DNA from: Lithospermum erythrorhizon
Taxonomy: Eukaryota > Streptophyta > Magnoliopsida > Boraginales > Boraginaceae
NCBI GenBank assembly: GCA_019722365.1
Contig: JADFUC010001729.1
Span: 152,283 to 216,282, forward strand
DNA length: 64,000 bases
Reading direction: 5' to 3'
Shown here: piece after piece, positions 45,440-57,112 of the stretch
How the letters are laid out: every line of letters starts with the position of its first letter
Position numbering within the stretch: position 1 is the stretch's first letter
Program-made: the position numbers and the translations under genes
Notes under the pieces: generated by a model
The model's input: the letters and a program-made list of their open reading frames with translations, nothing else
Database searches by the model: none
What the model was told of the DNA's origin: nothing

Positions 45440-48320
45440 TGGGAGGGTGGTATTTTGACAATGAGTGCTCTAAACACATGACAGGGAAACAAATCTCATC
45501 GAGTAACATAGAATATACGAGGAGAATGTGTCACTTCTGGAGGGGGAGAAAAGGAAGAATCAGCAGGGAAAGGATGTGCTTAGTGTAGAGGGTCTACCCG
45601 TCGAGGAATGTCTTGTTAGTGGATGGATTGGTGTAAACCTCGTCGATTGTCGATCCCGACTATGTGATAGAGGGATGAAGGTTGCTTTTACTTCTAAAGT
45701 TATGTCGTGTGGCTTGATGCTCAAGAACCAATTATGAAGAGGCAGATCAGTGACAATTACTCTTTATATGGATATCTACATGAGGCATGTGTCTGTAAAG
45801 TGGATGATGAAGTGGACACTTTGGCACAAAAATTAGGACACCTGAGCTACATAAATATTCAGCAATTGATCTCGAAAGAAGGCATGAGGGGGACTTCTCG
45901 GATGAGCATAAAAGAAAAAACTTGTGGAGAATGTCAAGTTGGGAAAGCGAGCCAAAGTGTCCCGCGGTTGTTACAACCAGTGGTTACCGCTCTAGAATCT
46001 TTGGAGCTATTGCCGCGTAAGTTTAATGGGACCAATGCAGGTAGAAAGTGTAGGGGGAAAGAAGTATGTCTATGTGTGTGTTGATGATTACTCACGCTAC
46101 ACGTGGGTTGAATTCCTTCGTGAAAAATCCGAAGCATTCGATGTGTTTCAACAACTGCTTGTTCAATGACCTGAGAGAGAAAAATCAACAGTATATTAGA
46201 ATCGAAGTGATCACGGCAAGGAGTTTGAAAATTCTCGCTTCTTAGAATTTTATGTCTGAGAAGGAATAAGCGTAAGTTACCGGCTCATCGCTCGACAACA
46301 TGGGATTGTCGAAGAAAGAATCGGACCATACAAAAATGGCTAGAGTTATGCTTCATGCAAAAGAAAATTCGGAGTAAAGGTTTAGGCGGAGAGCCTTCGA
46401 TGCGCATGCTATATTCCTGTCAATTACTTTTCGACCCGGGGACAAGCAATCTGACATATGAAATATGGAGGGGGGAGAAAACCCGGTGTTTAATAAACAT
46501 ATCTTTGGTAGTGTTTGTTGCATTAGCACATCGATCGAGAACAAAAGGCAAAAGAATTCGATGTCAAAGGAGATGAAGGAATATTTCTTGAATACTCGGA
46601 AATAACTTGAGGGCATTAAGAGTGTGCAACAAACGGACACAAACTATCGTAGAGTCGATGATGTCAAAGTCATCGTCCCAAGTTGACATCGAGAGAAGAA
46701 GGGAGGGCAGGAGAAGGCGGCCATCCAATCAATGTCACTGGCTTCTGATAAGGAACGGGTTGATGGCCAGTAAGCAAGTCCGCAGATTGAGCCCAGCGAC
46801 GATTGAGCTTTCTTCTTAGCGTATTGAAGGACTTCGTCCGTCGGTAATAATAGGTGAAGAGGCGGAGGATCGCCTTCAAACAAAGTGGAGTGCAGAAAAA
46901 TGGGTACAGTTGCGAAACATGTACTTTATCAAGAAAGTGAACCAAAAGATGTGAAGGCGCTCTTAGATGAAAATTGGTTAATGCCATCTGAAGAACTAGT
47001 ACAATTTGAGGAAATGAAGTTTGAGAATTGGTGCCAAGGACTAAAGATCCTGATATTATAGGAGCGAAATGAATTTTTCAGAATAAATCGTGAAAATGGG
47101 AATGTTGTAAGAAATAAAGCTAGGTTAGTAGCTCGAGGTACTGCTGAGTTGAAGGAATTGATTTTTGAAGGAAACATTGCTCGGTTGCTAGAATGGAGGC
47201 CGTGATTATTACTTGCACTAAGCGTGTCTTCTAAAATTCAAATTGTATCGAATGGATATCAAAACGGCCTTTAAATGGCATAGTACATGAAGAAGTGTGG
47301 GTGGGCAACCCCAAGGCTTGAGGGGGTTTGTCGAGGGTGATCAGTCTAGACTCGAAGGCGCTCATGGGCTAAGCAGGCTCCCCAGAGCATGGTATGAAAG
47401 ACTAAGCTGATACATCTGCTGAGAATGGCTATATACCACGAGGAGGAGTTGATAGTACCTTATTCATAAAAAAGGGAGAAAATCAGCGTGGTAGCGGTTA
47501 TGTAAGAATGTTGTTTTTGGTGGAGTGTCAAAACCAAGCGGTAAAAGCAGTTCATGCAGATGGAAATTTGAATTTGAGATGACATGGTAGGAGAATTGAA
47601 ATTTTCTTGGGAATCCAGTTAGTCGGATGAAGGATAGTATATTATCTGATCAAAATATACTTAGGTATTGTGCGAGAAATTTGGTCTTGAGAATGCTAAG
47701 CCAAAAAAGAAAACCTATGGCGGCTTCGTGAAGATCACGAGGATGAGAATGGAAGCTTGAGAAGTCGACATTGGCAACTATAGAAACATGATTGGTAGTC
47801 TACTTTAGCAATTCAGGACATTCTTGCTTTCGGTTGTGCAAGGTTTTGGCCGCACCTAAGGAAAGCCATTTTGAATCTTGTAGAGAATTATTAAATATGT
47901 GAGGTACTCTGACCATGGATTATTGTATCGTTTGACACTAACATTCTCTTGTAGGATCTTTGTGATCTTGTTGGGTAGAAAATACCGAGGATAGAAAAAA
48001 GCACTTGAGGGGATGTTTTTTCTTGGAAATAATTTGGTGTGCATGGTTGAGTCTAAAAGCGAGCTACGTATCCTATCCATCGCCGGAAGTAGAGTATGTG
48101 CAACGGGGAAATTGGATGTCTTTCGGCTACTATGGATGAAGCGAGATGATTGAGGAGTGCGGTGTCGATCCGAAGATTTGCCTGACTACTACTGCGTGAT
48201 AACATGAGTGCCATAAGCATTTCAAAGAATCGGTTGACATAGTAGAATGAAACTTTGTCGGCATGGGCATAATTTCATTAGGGAGTTAGTTGAAAACAAA
48301 GTAGTCAGCTGGAACATGTT
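45440..48320 (+). pseudogene. copia pol remnant (PR-INT-RT-RNase H)
   Basis: Protease: WYFDNECSKHMTG at 45,448-45,486 stands where copia has WYFDSGCSRHMTG, so the catalytic D-S/T-G is altered. GAG-pre-integrase: LAQKLGHLSYINIQQLI and CGECQVGKASQ (45.82-45.96 kb). Integrase: VDDYSRYTWV at 46,080-46,109 and DHGKEFENSRF near 46.21 kb. Reverse transcriptase: ENGNVVRNKARLVARG near 47.09-47.14 kb, an EVWVGNPKA.G piece near 47.3 kb, and YVRMLFLVEC near 47.5 kb where the YVDD active site should be. RNase H: SKNP and a HNFIRELV-like end near 48.22-48.29 kb. Stops and shifts interrupt all parts. Confidence 0.82.
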
Positions 48321-48559
48321 AATCTTGACAAGCAGTTAAGGATGCTTGAGGTTTGGATATGAATCGGTTCAGTATCTAAAGACACTTTAGGATTGTGTGT
48401 TATGGACAAATAGCAACTACTGTTATAACTTTTCGTGAGAGAGCGAGTGTTATAGCAGTCGGATGCCCAGGCTCGATGGTTATGTTTGGAAATTGGCGGA
48501 TTGTCAGGGAATTAAATTGCATCTGGCTTTATTGAAGAGCGTGGTAGAGCGGGTTTTTC

Positions 48560-50480
48560 TCACCACTCGCAATTCTTAAATCCCGCTCAGCATAATTCAC
48601 TCTCAAATAAACGCTCGAAACTTTCCTTATTCAAAAAAATCAAAATCTCTCCGAAAAACTGCGAAATCAAAATCCCGTTTTTTACTCCGTCAAGTGGCGG
48701 AAACGAGGAGGAAGTCGGAGGAGCAAGTACATCTCCATGAGTGGGCGTAAATGAAAGGGGGAACTTTATTCCACTTCCGAACAATTGGCCAGCCAATGAT
48801 CGGAGGACAAACTCGAGGGCGAAAATTTGGGTTTGCATTGGAGGGATAATCTCGTTAGTAGAGGAGACTTCGTAGAACTTTGATGATCATAATCAACATC
48901 TGGCACTCCCCGCAGTGACAACATTTGGTAGAACCTGTCTGTCCTACTTACAGTGCAAGTGAGCCAAATCACTTTGAAGTGCTTGGAAGTCTATGAAAGC
49001 GGAGATGGTAGTGTCGTGATTTTTCGGTGTAGAGGTTGAGGGATCGAGTGTCGAGGACACTCCATTTTTTGTCGATCTAGAGTCGAGAGCTGACGGACAG
49101 GTGTGGCCGAGATTGACTAATTTGGGAAAAGGAAGAGTAGGAGGTAGGATTAAAAGTGTGTTGAGGGAAATAAACCTCCCGATTAGACATTAAACATTTG
49201 TGAATGATGATGAGCCTTTGAAAGAAAAGAATTTAGATAGTGATGATGTAGTAGTTGTTTTGAAATTGCTAGTCGGAGGAGAACGAAGCCGGTCTTCTTT
49301 ATTAAAACCAAAGCGAAGGCTGAAGACAAAGTAAATCGATGATCAAAGCGATTTGGAGGAATTAAATGCAGCGTAAAGCGTGAGAGAAGAAAAAGGCGAA
49401 AGGCCACGTTACGAGAAGCAAAAAGTGATAGTGTGCACAAAAAGAAGAAAAAGGGAATCGACATTTACGAACACACAGAAAAAGCTAAAGGCAAGTTCAT
49501 GAGTATGGATTGATGCGGAGGATTCGAGGAAGGGATCTTTGTCTACTTGCCAAGAGAAAATCCAAGGGGAAAATGAAGTTGAATGATGATCGAAATAGAA
49601 TAAACAACAGAAGAATTGCCAAGGGGATTGATGAAGTATCGACTGAAGGGGATTATGTTTAGTGCGAAGGAATGAAGGCAGATGAAATTACGGGAAGATT
49701 ACGAAGGTAGCTGCGAGGCCCTGATAGGCAATCAGCTTTATATGGACATTATTGAGGCCGAGGGATGTTGACTATTCAAGACATTGGTCCTCGTGGCCCA
49801 GAAGTGGCGAGGGAATTTATACATGTCTGTCGAGAGGAAATTGTCAAGCAAGCCATGTTTATGAAAGTAAAGGTGAGGGGTATGTTGTTCAGCAGTCGAG
49901 GCGGTCAGCAAGCGTTATGATGTACTTTCGATGGAGGGTTGGTTGGATCAGCTCACGAGTTGAATGATATCATCCGGACACTTAGCGGTGGAGTGATATT
50001 TGGATAGCCAAGCGAGGTGAAACTCGACCTCGGCTCTTGAGTACCGAGGTATGCGGGTTATTCGCCAAGATCGTATTCGCAATCTTATTCTACCTCGAAT
50101 ATCTTAATATGAGTGAAATTTGTGGGGAGAGTAATGTATGTGATGGGGATTTGGTCAGAGGCCCGGATGCTGGGAAGGATCATATTTGATCAAATAGTCG
50201 ATAAGGGCCCGGTGCAAGTGAAGCCCGTTGGTTTTCTGGCGATATGTAGTGGCGATTGCTGACGTCGAGATCTTGAAGGCGAAGATGGACCGAGGAGAGA
50301 AGATACAGGCCATCGCAAATCAACGATAAATTGAACTCTGGTAAGACAGTGGTGGATGTGGAAATGAAAGGGGTTGAAAAAATGGGAGTCTTTACGCTTT
50401 GAGGGGAGAAGCGGTACTGCTGATGATAAAGGCTATGAGGATGAGAAGAAGCCAGCTGGAAAGCAGAATGTCGGTGAAAG
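48560..50480 (+). pseudogene. SIRE-type env-like third region, remnant
   Basis: Between RNase H and the 3' LTR, broken frames give a basic, Lys-rich N-terminal part (49.2-49.5 kb) and then DIGPRGPEVAREFIHVCRE, EIVKQAMFM, HELNDIIRTLSGG and a MYVMGIW...IIFDQIVDKG piece (49.77-50.2 kb). These resemble the env-like / 'putative plant transposon protein' region carried by SIRE elements. Its function is unknown; no membrane segment or signal is evident in this copy. Confidence 0.55.
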
Positions 50481-50944
50481 AAACTTAGGGCGGTGAACGA
50501 GGCAGGTGACCTTGCGGCCCATTTTGTCCCTCAGCCTGTCAGACCTCTGAGAATCTTTAGCGATCTTGGCATGGTAATGTTGATAGTTTTCAGCGCCTTT
50601 CCGTGTGATGATCGAATGAGGCTTACCGATGCAAAATGTAATCCCAACTTTGAAGCGTGTTTTATGTCGAATAGGGTGGTTGTAGTAGTCCACTTATTTG
50701 GTTTAGACAATTATTTTGTTTTTGTGTGTGTTGCTTTTGAATTGACTACAATTTGTGACCCTTCTTACGGCGGTTGGTCGATGCTCTAATGTTTTGTGTT
50801 TTCTTATTTTGTTTTTAATACTTGTGTCTCGTGATTCTAATGTTTTTGTGTTTATTTGGTCCTAATGTTTTGGTGACTCTGTTGTAACAACTTTGTGTCT
50901 TCTCGAAAAAGGCTAGAAGATTGAGAATTTTCATGAAAAGCTAC

Positions 50945-50955
50945 TTGAGGGAGTT
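50945..50955 (+). other. Polypurine tract of the copia element
   Basis: TTGAGGGAGT immediately precedes the 3' LTR start TGTTGATAGATAG at 50,956, as expected for the plus-strand primer. Confidence 0.6.
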
Positions 50956-51807
50956 TGTTGATAGATAGTTGGCTTGAGTTTTCATGAAGACCGTGTTGTC
51001 GCTGACCGTTGTATCTGACCGTTGCATTAAGACATCTCTTGCCGAGTGTCGAAAACAATGAAAGGGTTGCTCGGATGTCACCATTTTATGATGATCGGGG
51101 TTGAGATTTGCGTAATGCGCGAGATTTGGTAATCTTTAGAGATCTCGAAAATATATTCCTTGAAGATCGGGTGTTTATTAAAAGCAGTGTTGGAGTTATA
51201 AAGGGCTCGTGTACTATGGAAGGCGGTGGATTTAGGTATCAACATCTTGCCCGTAAATGAAGGCAGCACTCTGAGGCGCCATTTATATAAAGGCAGTTGA
51301 ATTGAAGAATGAAGACCGAAAATACATTTTATTATTTAGAAACGTGCTTGTATTGAGGAAAAGCATCTTTCGTGTGTAGTGTAGATTCAATTATGTTTAG
51401 AAACTGTCTCTTTCTTACAGCCCAATGTACGGTTGTTCTGACGCATTGTTGTGACAATCTTTGATGTTTTCTTTTGAGATTGTATTACGTCGATCTGGGA
51501 TAGTATCGACAGGGAGTAACGTAGATGAGGAGGTTCACTAGTCTTGGGAAAGGTAAGTTGAAGGTTAGTTAGGCGTGTTCGTGAAGCGAGGATCGTTTGT
51601 ATAAGGCAGCACAACTGTAATTCTTCAAAGAATAGTGGGATTCTGCTTTAGAGTGGCTACTTTTTTGCAGGAAATGTAGGTGGCATTGCCTTAGAGGCTG
51701 AGCCAGCAATCTTTTAATGTGATTTACATTCTTGTTAACTTTCTTTATTGTATTTGATATTTGATTGTGTGATAAAGTATTTATTTGTTGTTTAGAAGAG
51801 TTAAACT
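50956..51807 (+). repeat. 3' LTR of the copia element
   Basis: TGTTGATAGATAGTTGGCTTGAG opens the copy and the landmarks listed for the 5' LTR follow in order. The end is near TTTAGAAGAGTTAAA. Numerous indels relative to the 5' LTR. Confidence 0.85.
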
Positions 51808-51997
51808 TTAGTTTATGAATAAATAATCTTAAATTAAAGTTGTAAGTAAAAATCTTTATTTTTAAGGTCTAGAATATCGTATATTTTGGTTAGTTAAATA
51901 TCATGGATGTTTAGTTTTTTATGCTTTATTTGTAAATTGTATGTTGAAGTAATTTATTGATTGTGATGTACTCATATATGTAGTTTCATGATTTTAG

Positions 51998-54025
51998 TGA
52001 TACTGATAATGAAAAAAGAAGAAGGCAGATACAACTGATGACAAAAGACTACCCTAAAAAGAATCGGGGTTAATGCCATTCCAGCCATTGATGTAGTTGG
52101 TAACATACAATTTTCATTTACTGCAATTTCTATGGAAAGTACTTAGCAATTTTCATTTTACTGCACGAGGACAAATGAGCGCACTTTATTGTAGAGATCA
52201 GTAACAACATCTTATCAGGTGGATAAATGGTTTTCTGCCCATGTTTGATGTTTGACTTTAACATTGACTATTACATAAAGTCTTTGTGGTTTAATTAGAT
52301 CATTAACTAAATTAATTCAATTAACACTATCCTGTTTTCATTAATTTCTTGTTTTAGCTATACACAAATTGCGATCAATTGTCCAACACACTTAATTTCC
52401 ACTTATCTGGTATGTGACTTTAAAAGTATAAATAATTTTAATTCTTTTTAGTCAAAGTTAGCTTAGTTGCAGTAGTGAAGTCAAATACGATTAAATTTGC
52501 TTTTGTCTATTGTAGATAAATTAAACAACTTTTAACATATTTTAACAACTCATTCACAGAATATATAAACTTACTTGAACAGATTTTCTGAGGTATCAAA
52601 TTTCATTGATTTCGCATCAAATTCTCTTTTTCTTTGTTGCAACTAATTAGGGGACATTGGTCTAATTTTTAAGTTCTTTATATTTATTTTCTAGTGTAGA
52701 TAATGATCTGTTCAATTTAGGCGTTTTGTTTCATATTTTTGAACTTCAATGTGCCCATGAAATCACATTGTGTTCTATTCTTTGCTTTCCTTGTGTATTT
52801 AGACTTCTTTGCCATTGATGACATCACAAAGGCGTTGGCAGATATGGGTTATGAAGTAGTGACCTCAGATGATGTTGGTCAGTTTTGTCTACTGTATGCA
52901 GAGATAATAGTGAACCAGGTTAATAACTAAATGCCACCGTTTAAGTTGCAGAGGTACCAAACTTTACATCTTTCTGTTTCTGTTAAAAAGTTAGTTTGAT
53001 ATTTCCTTTTGTTTGGGGATATATGCAACAATTGTGAACCTCTTTATGTAATTCTATTTCAGTCTTTACTCATTTATCTCATTTGATAAATGATTCTTGT
53101 ATAAATCTTTTTACAATATACAAAACAACCATAGTTCCTTCCAAGTCCTTTACATGGTATTATAGCTTCCCATTCTTAGAAACTTGTTTTTTTTCTTTTC
53201 TTTACTTTTTCCTGCTCCAATTTCTCTCTCGGATAACATTATTTTTATTTTTCAGAATAGCTTTTGGTCAATCAAGGGTACATCATCATTGAATATATAT
53301 TCAGCAACTGCTTTTGTTTCTTGATCCTATTCCCTATTTTGTACCATTGTATCCACTCTCGCATCATGAAAAACTAGGACCCTTCTATCGTAAATTCATT
53401 ATTTGTCATGAATTTACTTCTTTCAATCCAAAATTTAAGCCCAGACTTTTCTAGTATATAACTACTACTAAAATATGCTAATAATAAACACACATAATTA
53501 CATTAGTTTTCAGAGTTATTTCGTTATATTAATTTATATGATGATAATATCTTATACTATTATGAAGAGGATGGAGTATTGTTTTTATTAATTGTAATAG
53601 TATGAGTCAATCAGTTCGCACTGACGTCGACACTTTGTTGGTCAGATAGAGGCAGTATAGACAGTTTTATTCAACTTCAAATGAAGCACAATCTATTGTA
53701 CGAGTTGGACTGTTGAAGGTAATCCATGATCTTGTAGCCAATGATAGATGTTTTGATGCATCAATTGATAGAGGAGTAGAGGACAACAAATGCAGTTCAA
53801 TATTTTTTGTTCTGCATGGGTAGGTACTCTAGAATTATTTTCCTTCAATTCAGAAGAGAAACCTGACCTTTCACGAATTTTCACAGGTCAAACTGAAAAA
53901 GACGAGCCGTTGCGACGAGCAACCCAAACTCAAGAGAAAAACCAAAAGGAAGGCTAAAAAAATATCTGCAACGAATTCCATCAAAGGTTGATGCAGAACT
54001 ATATGAAGTCGAGTTATCGGAATGA
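51998..54025 (+). pseudogene. Exon-like remnants of an unidentified plant gene
   Basis: Four stretches have splice-site-like borders and amino-acid composition unlike the AT-rich surroundings. (1) 51,998-52,099, after TTTTAG and before GTAACA: NEKRRRQIQLMTKDYPKKNR, then in the next frame VNAIPAIDVV, the shift lying in a GGGG run. (2) 52,803-52,877: FFAIDDITKALADMGYEVVT. (3) 53,650-53,819: RQYRQFYSTSNEAQSIVRVG and LLKVIHDLVANDRCFDASID. (4) 53,887-54,025, after TTCACAG: VKLKKTSRCDEQPKLKRKTK, a frame change in an A7 run, then YLQRIPSKVDAELYEVELSE and stop. The basic stretch in (4) looks like a nuclear-localisation signal. I do not recognise the family. These may belong to one gene whose 5' part was separated by the copia insertion just upstream. 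Confidence 0.4.
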
Positions 54026-54579
54026 AATTAAGAATATTTATTATATTATCTATATTTTTCATTCATCATAGTTAGGTTCGTTGTTCGATGTATTATCTTG
54101 TTGTGAGGCCTTGTATTTAATATAAATTTAGCGTTGTGATACTAAAGAACTTTTTGCTTAATAATATGTTCTTAAATCGTCTTGGTATTGAATTTTCTAT
54201 TTCTTAATCAAATACGGATCAAGTATTTTTTTTATGAGTGAAATTACTCGTTTACAGTGAAATTACTCATTTACTTTTTAGTAATATAGTATAAAAAATA
54301 CTTAGTACCATAAGACCACCTCCACTGGTATATATAAAAAAAGATATATAGGCTGGGCGTAAATTTCCGATTGATAAAGAGCGAGGAAGTCTTGAAGTCT
54401 TGAAGCGGCGTAGCACTCTTCGTCTGATTGTAGGTTAAGTCGCATGAGTATGAAATTTAAATATTGAAGTGGTTTTAGCATGAGGCTACTGCGCACATCA
54501 GTTGAGGAATGCATCACTCACCCGTATGTCCTTGAGAAGCCTCGGGAGGCCCAGGTATGGCCGGTTCATGCCAAAAAAA

Positions 54580-54581
<2 letters not shown>
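54026..54581. other. Intergenic region
   Basis: AT-rich DNA followed by a GC-richer piece (54.35-54.57 kb) with open frames on the minus strand; no family recognised. Confidence 0.35.
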
Positions 54582-54641
<60 letters not shown>

Positions 54642-54730
54642 AGCACCATCCACAGACTTTTTGACTTGCATTTCCACCATTATCATCAGTTTTAAAGGAT
54701 TCACAACCGTTTAATACTTTAAAAAAAACG

Positions 54731-54795
<65 letters not shown>

Positions 54796-54878
54796 AGCAC
54801 CATCCACACTGACTTTTTGACTTGGCATTTCCATCATTATCATCAGTCTTTAAAGGATTCACAACCGTTTAATTCTTC
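54582..54878. repeat. Duplicated unit of (TA)n plus 85-bp unique segment
   Basis: (TA)n at 54,582-54,639 is followed by TTGAGCACCATCCACA...CACAACCGTTTAAT; the same pair recurs with (TA)n at 54,734-54,793 and the segment at 54,793-54,877. The two unique segments differ by a few substitutions and one-base indels. The period is about 154 bp. Confidence 0.92.
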
Positions 54879-55266
54879 CGGAACGACCCTATTGGAGGGG
54901 CATTCACTCTATTCCTCGTGCCACAAGTCCACCACACATTAAGAAAGGAGAATCTAGTGGAATATGATTTTTTTCTATATGCATGATACCTCCTCCTCAG
55001 TTCTTATGTTATGTGAATACTTAGTATCCAAATTCTAATAACTTTGTCGGCAGTTATACGCTACAAGACGTGTATAATTATACACTTACGATAAGAGTCA
55101 TATACTCGGTATGTATATATTATGCATAAAAAGCGTAAAAATGAAATGATTAAGAACGGAATAAAATAGAGTAAAAACGTTATAAAAATTTAAACTTCAC
55201 CGAAATAAAAAAATAAATATGTATGTGTATATTTATACGTATTAAAAATTCAATTATAGTCAATCA
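54879..55266. other. Flank upstream of CACTA-3
   Basis: AT-rich DNA without a recognisable gene. The triplet before the element is tca. Confidence 0.35.
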
Positions 55267-55495
55267 CACTACTAGAATAAGCGGCAAAGGCGGACGAAAT
55301 CCGTTTCGAAAAAAAGAATCGGTATCTGATCGGGTTTGAGTCGAGAGGAATTAACATTTTGAAAACTCAACCGCAGACTTTGTATGGAGTGAGTTGGAGG
55401 CAGTATCTTGTCGGGTAATTAAAAAAATTAAAAAAAAAATATGAAATTAAAATAAAAAAAAGTCCCGACTCCATTCCGTCTCCGATGTTATAAAA
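55267..55495 (+). repeat. CACTA-3 5' TIR and subterminal repeats
   Basis: CACTACTAGAATAAGCGG-CAAAG is followed by degenerate GGTTTGAGTCG and TATGGAGTGAG units and then, after an A/T-rich run, CCCGACTCCATTCCGTCTCC near 55,464. The order of G-rich then C-rich repeats, with the A/T-rich run between, mirrors the CACTA-2 5' end. Confidence 0.75.
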
Positions 55496-57112
55496 TAAAA
55501 TGGTGAAATTTAAATAACTTGAGCTTCATCAAGTCTCCAGAATTTATGATTTAATTAAACCAATAGCGTTAAAATTACTTTGAAAAATAAATATATGTAA
55601 AAGATGTACATCTTAATGCCATCAGTTAATCTTAAATTGATCGGCCCCCTGGCCGTTCCGTATTTGGCCAGCCGTTCCGTGACCCTTGTTCGTCGGATTA
55701 CCTCCCTTACCGAGTATTTGCCGCTTCCCCCTGAAAACGCGCGAAGACCACAGCCCGTAAATCGCCCACTCGCCGTAGTTCCTTCCGCCTCAGAATTAAA
55801 ACCTTTATCTAGTCCACACACGAAAAAACTCACAAAAAACCCATATAGGAATTGATTAGGTAATTTAATTATGTTTAATTTTAATTTATTATTTGTAATA
55901 TTTGATTATGTTTAATTTTCGTTATTATTTGAATATGTTTGATTATTTGATTATATTCGAATTCTATTATTTGATTATAGTAAGTTGAATAACCGTATAT
56001 TAGCTTGTATGTAAAATAGTTAAATTCATATGTTAAATAGTATAGTTAAAGTTAATTTGTATTTTTAATTTCGCATTAAATAATTTGTAAAGTTCATTTG
56101 GAGTCAATTGTATAGTTAATTTCATATGTTAAATAGTTAATTTCATTAGTTAAAAGTTGATTTGTATATTTAATTTGTAAAAGTACATTAGTTAAGTTCA
56201 TTAGTTAAGTTCATTAGTTAATAGTTGGTTGTATATTTAATAGTTAAGTTCATTAGTTAAGTTCACTAATTAGTTTATTTGTATATTTATAGTTAAGTTG
56301 ATTTATATTATTTAATGATTAAGTTCACTAATTAGTTAAGTTGATTTGTATATTTAATAGTCAAGTTAATTCCTCGAAATAGTTAAATTGATTTGTATAT
56401 TTAATAGTTAAGTTCACTAATTGGATTGATTTGTATATTTAATAGTTTAGTTCATTAGTTAAGTTAGGTAGTTAAAGTTCATTAAGTTCGTTAGTTAAGA
56501 AGTTGTATATGCTTAATTTGTATAGTTCGTTTCATTAGTATAGTTAATTAGTTAAATTTAATTTGATTAGTTAGTTTCATTTTTATAGTTGAATAGTTAA
56601 TTTTATTATTTAATTAGTTATTTCATTTGTATAGTTAATTAGTTAAAGTTAATTTCATTAGTATGGATAATGATTAATTTCATTAGTTAAAGTTAAATTG
56701 TTAATTTGATATGTTGAATGGTTGCTTAATTGAATAGTTGAATAGTTATTGAATTCTTGAATTGTTGAATAGTTAAATAGTTGAATTGTTGTCGTTTGAA
56801 TTGTTGTGAACTGTGTATATATGTGAATAGTTGTTAGTTGTTGAATTTAGTTTATTACTTGTTATAGTTTATATAGTTGTTTAGTTTAATAGTTTGTACT
56901 TGTTATAGTTAGGTTATATAGTTGTTTACATAGTTTACATAGTTAGATTTTTAGTTCTTAGTTTTTAGGTGTCAATAGTTGTGTTTACTTGTGAATAGTT
57001 GTTAGTTGTGAATTGGTGTTAATTGTTAGTTTTGAATAGGGCTTTATTGTTAGTTGTGAATGGTTTGAATAGTTATAATATTCCTAATATTTACAATTTG
57101 ATTGTATGCAGA
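55496..57112 (+). repeat. CACTA-3 leader and low-complexity 5'-UTR intron
   Basis: The leader (55.5-55.85 kb) ends at GATTAG|GTAATTTAATTATG; the next roughly 90 bp are nearly identical to the reverse complement of CACTA-2 near 28.15 kb. About 1.2 kb of TTAAGTTCATTAGTTAA and TAGTTGAATAGT-like repeats follow, up to the acceptor TGTATGCAG at 57,112. Confidence 0.75.

Larger units (their letters stand above)
42875..51807 (+). mobile_element. Ty1/copia LTR retrotransposon, SIRE (Maximus)-like
   Basis: Two direct LTRs of about 0.86 kb flank a primer-binding site, gag with a zinc knuckle, protease, integrase, reverse transcriptase and RNase H in copia order, and a 2-kb env-like region before a purine tract. 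That third region and the total length of about 8.9 kb point to the SIRE lineage. The LTRs differ by many substitutions and indels and all reading frames are broken, so the copy is old or poorly resolved. The LTR right edge is uncertain by a few bases and no clean 5-bp target duplication was identified. Confidence 0.85.
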
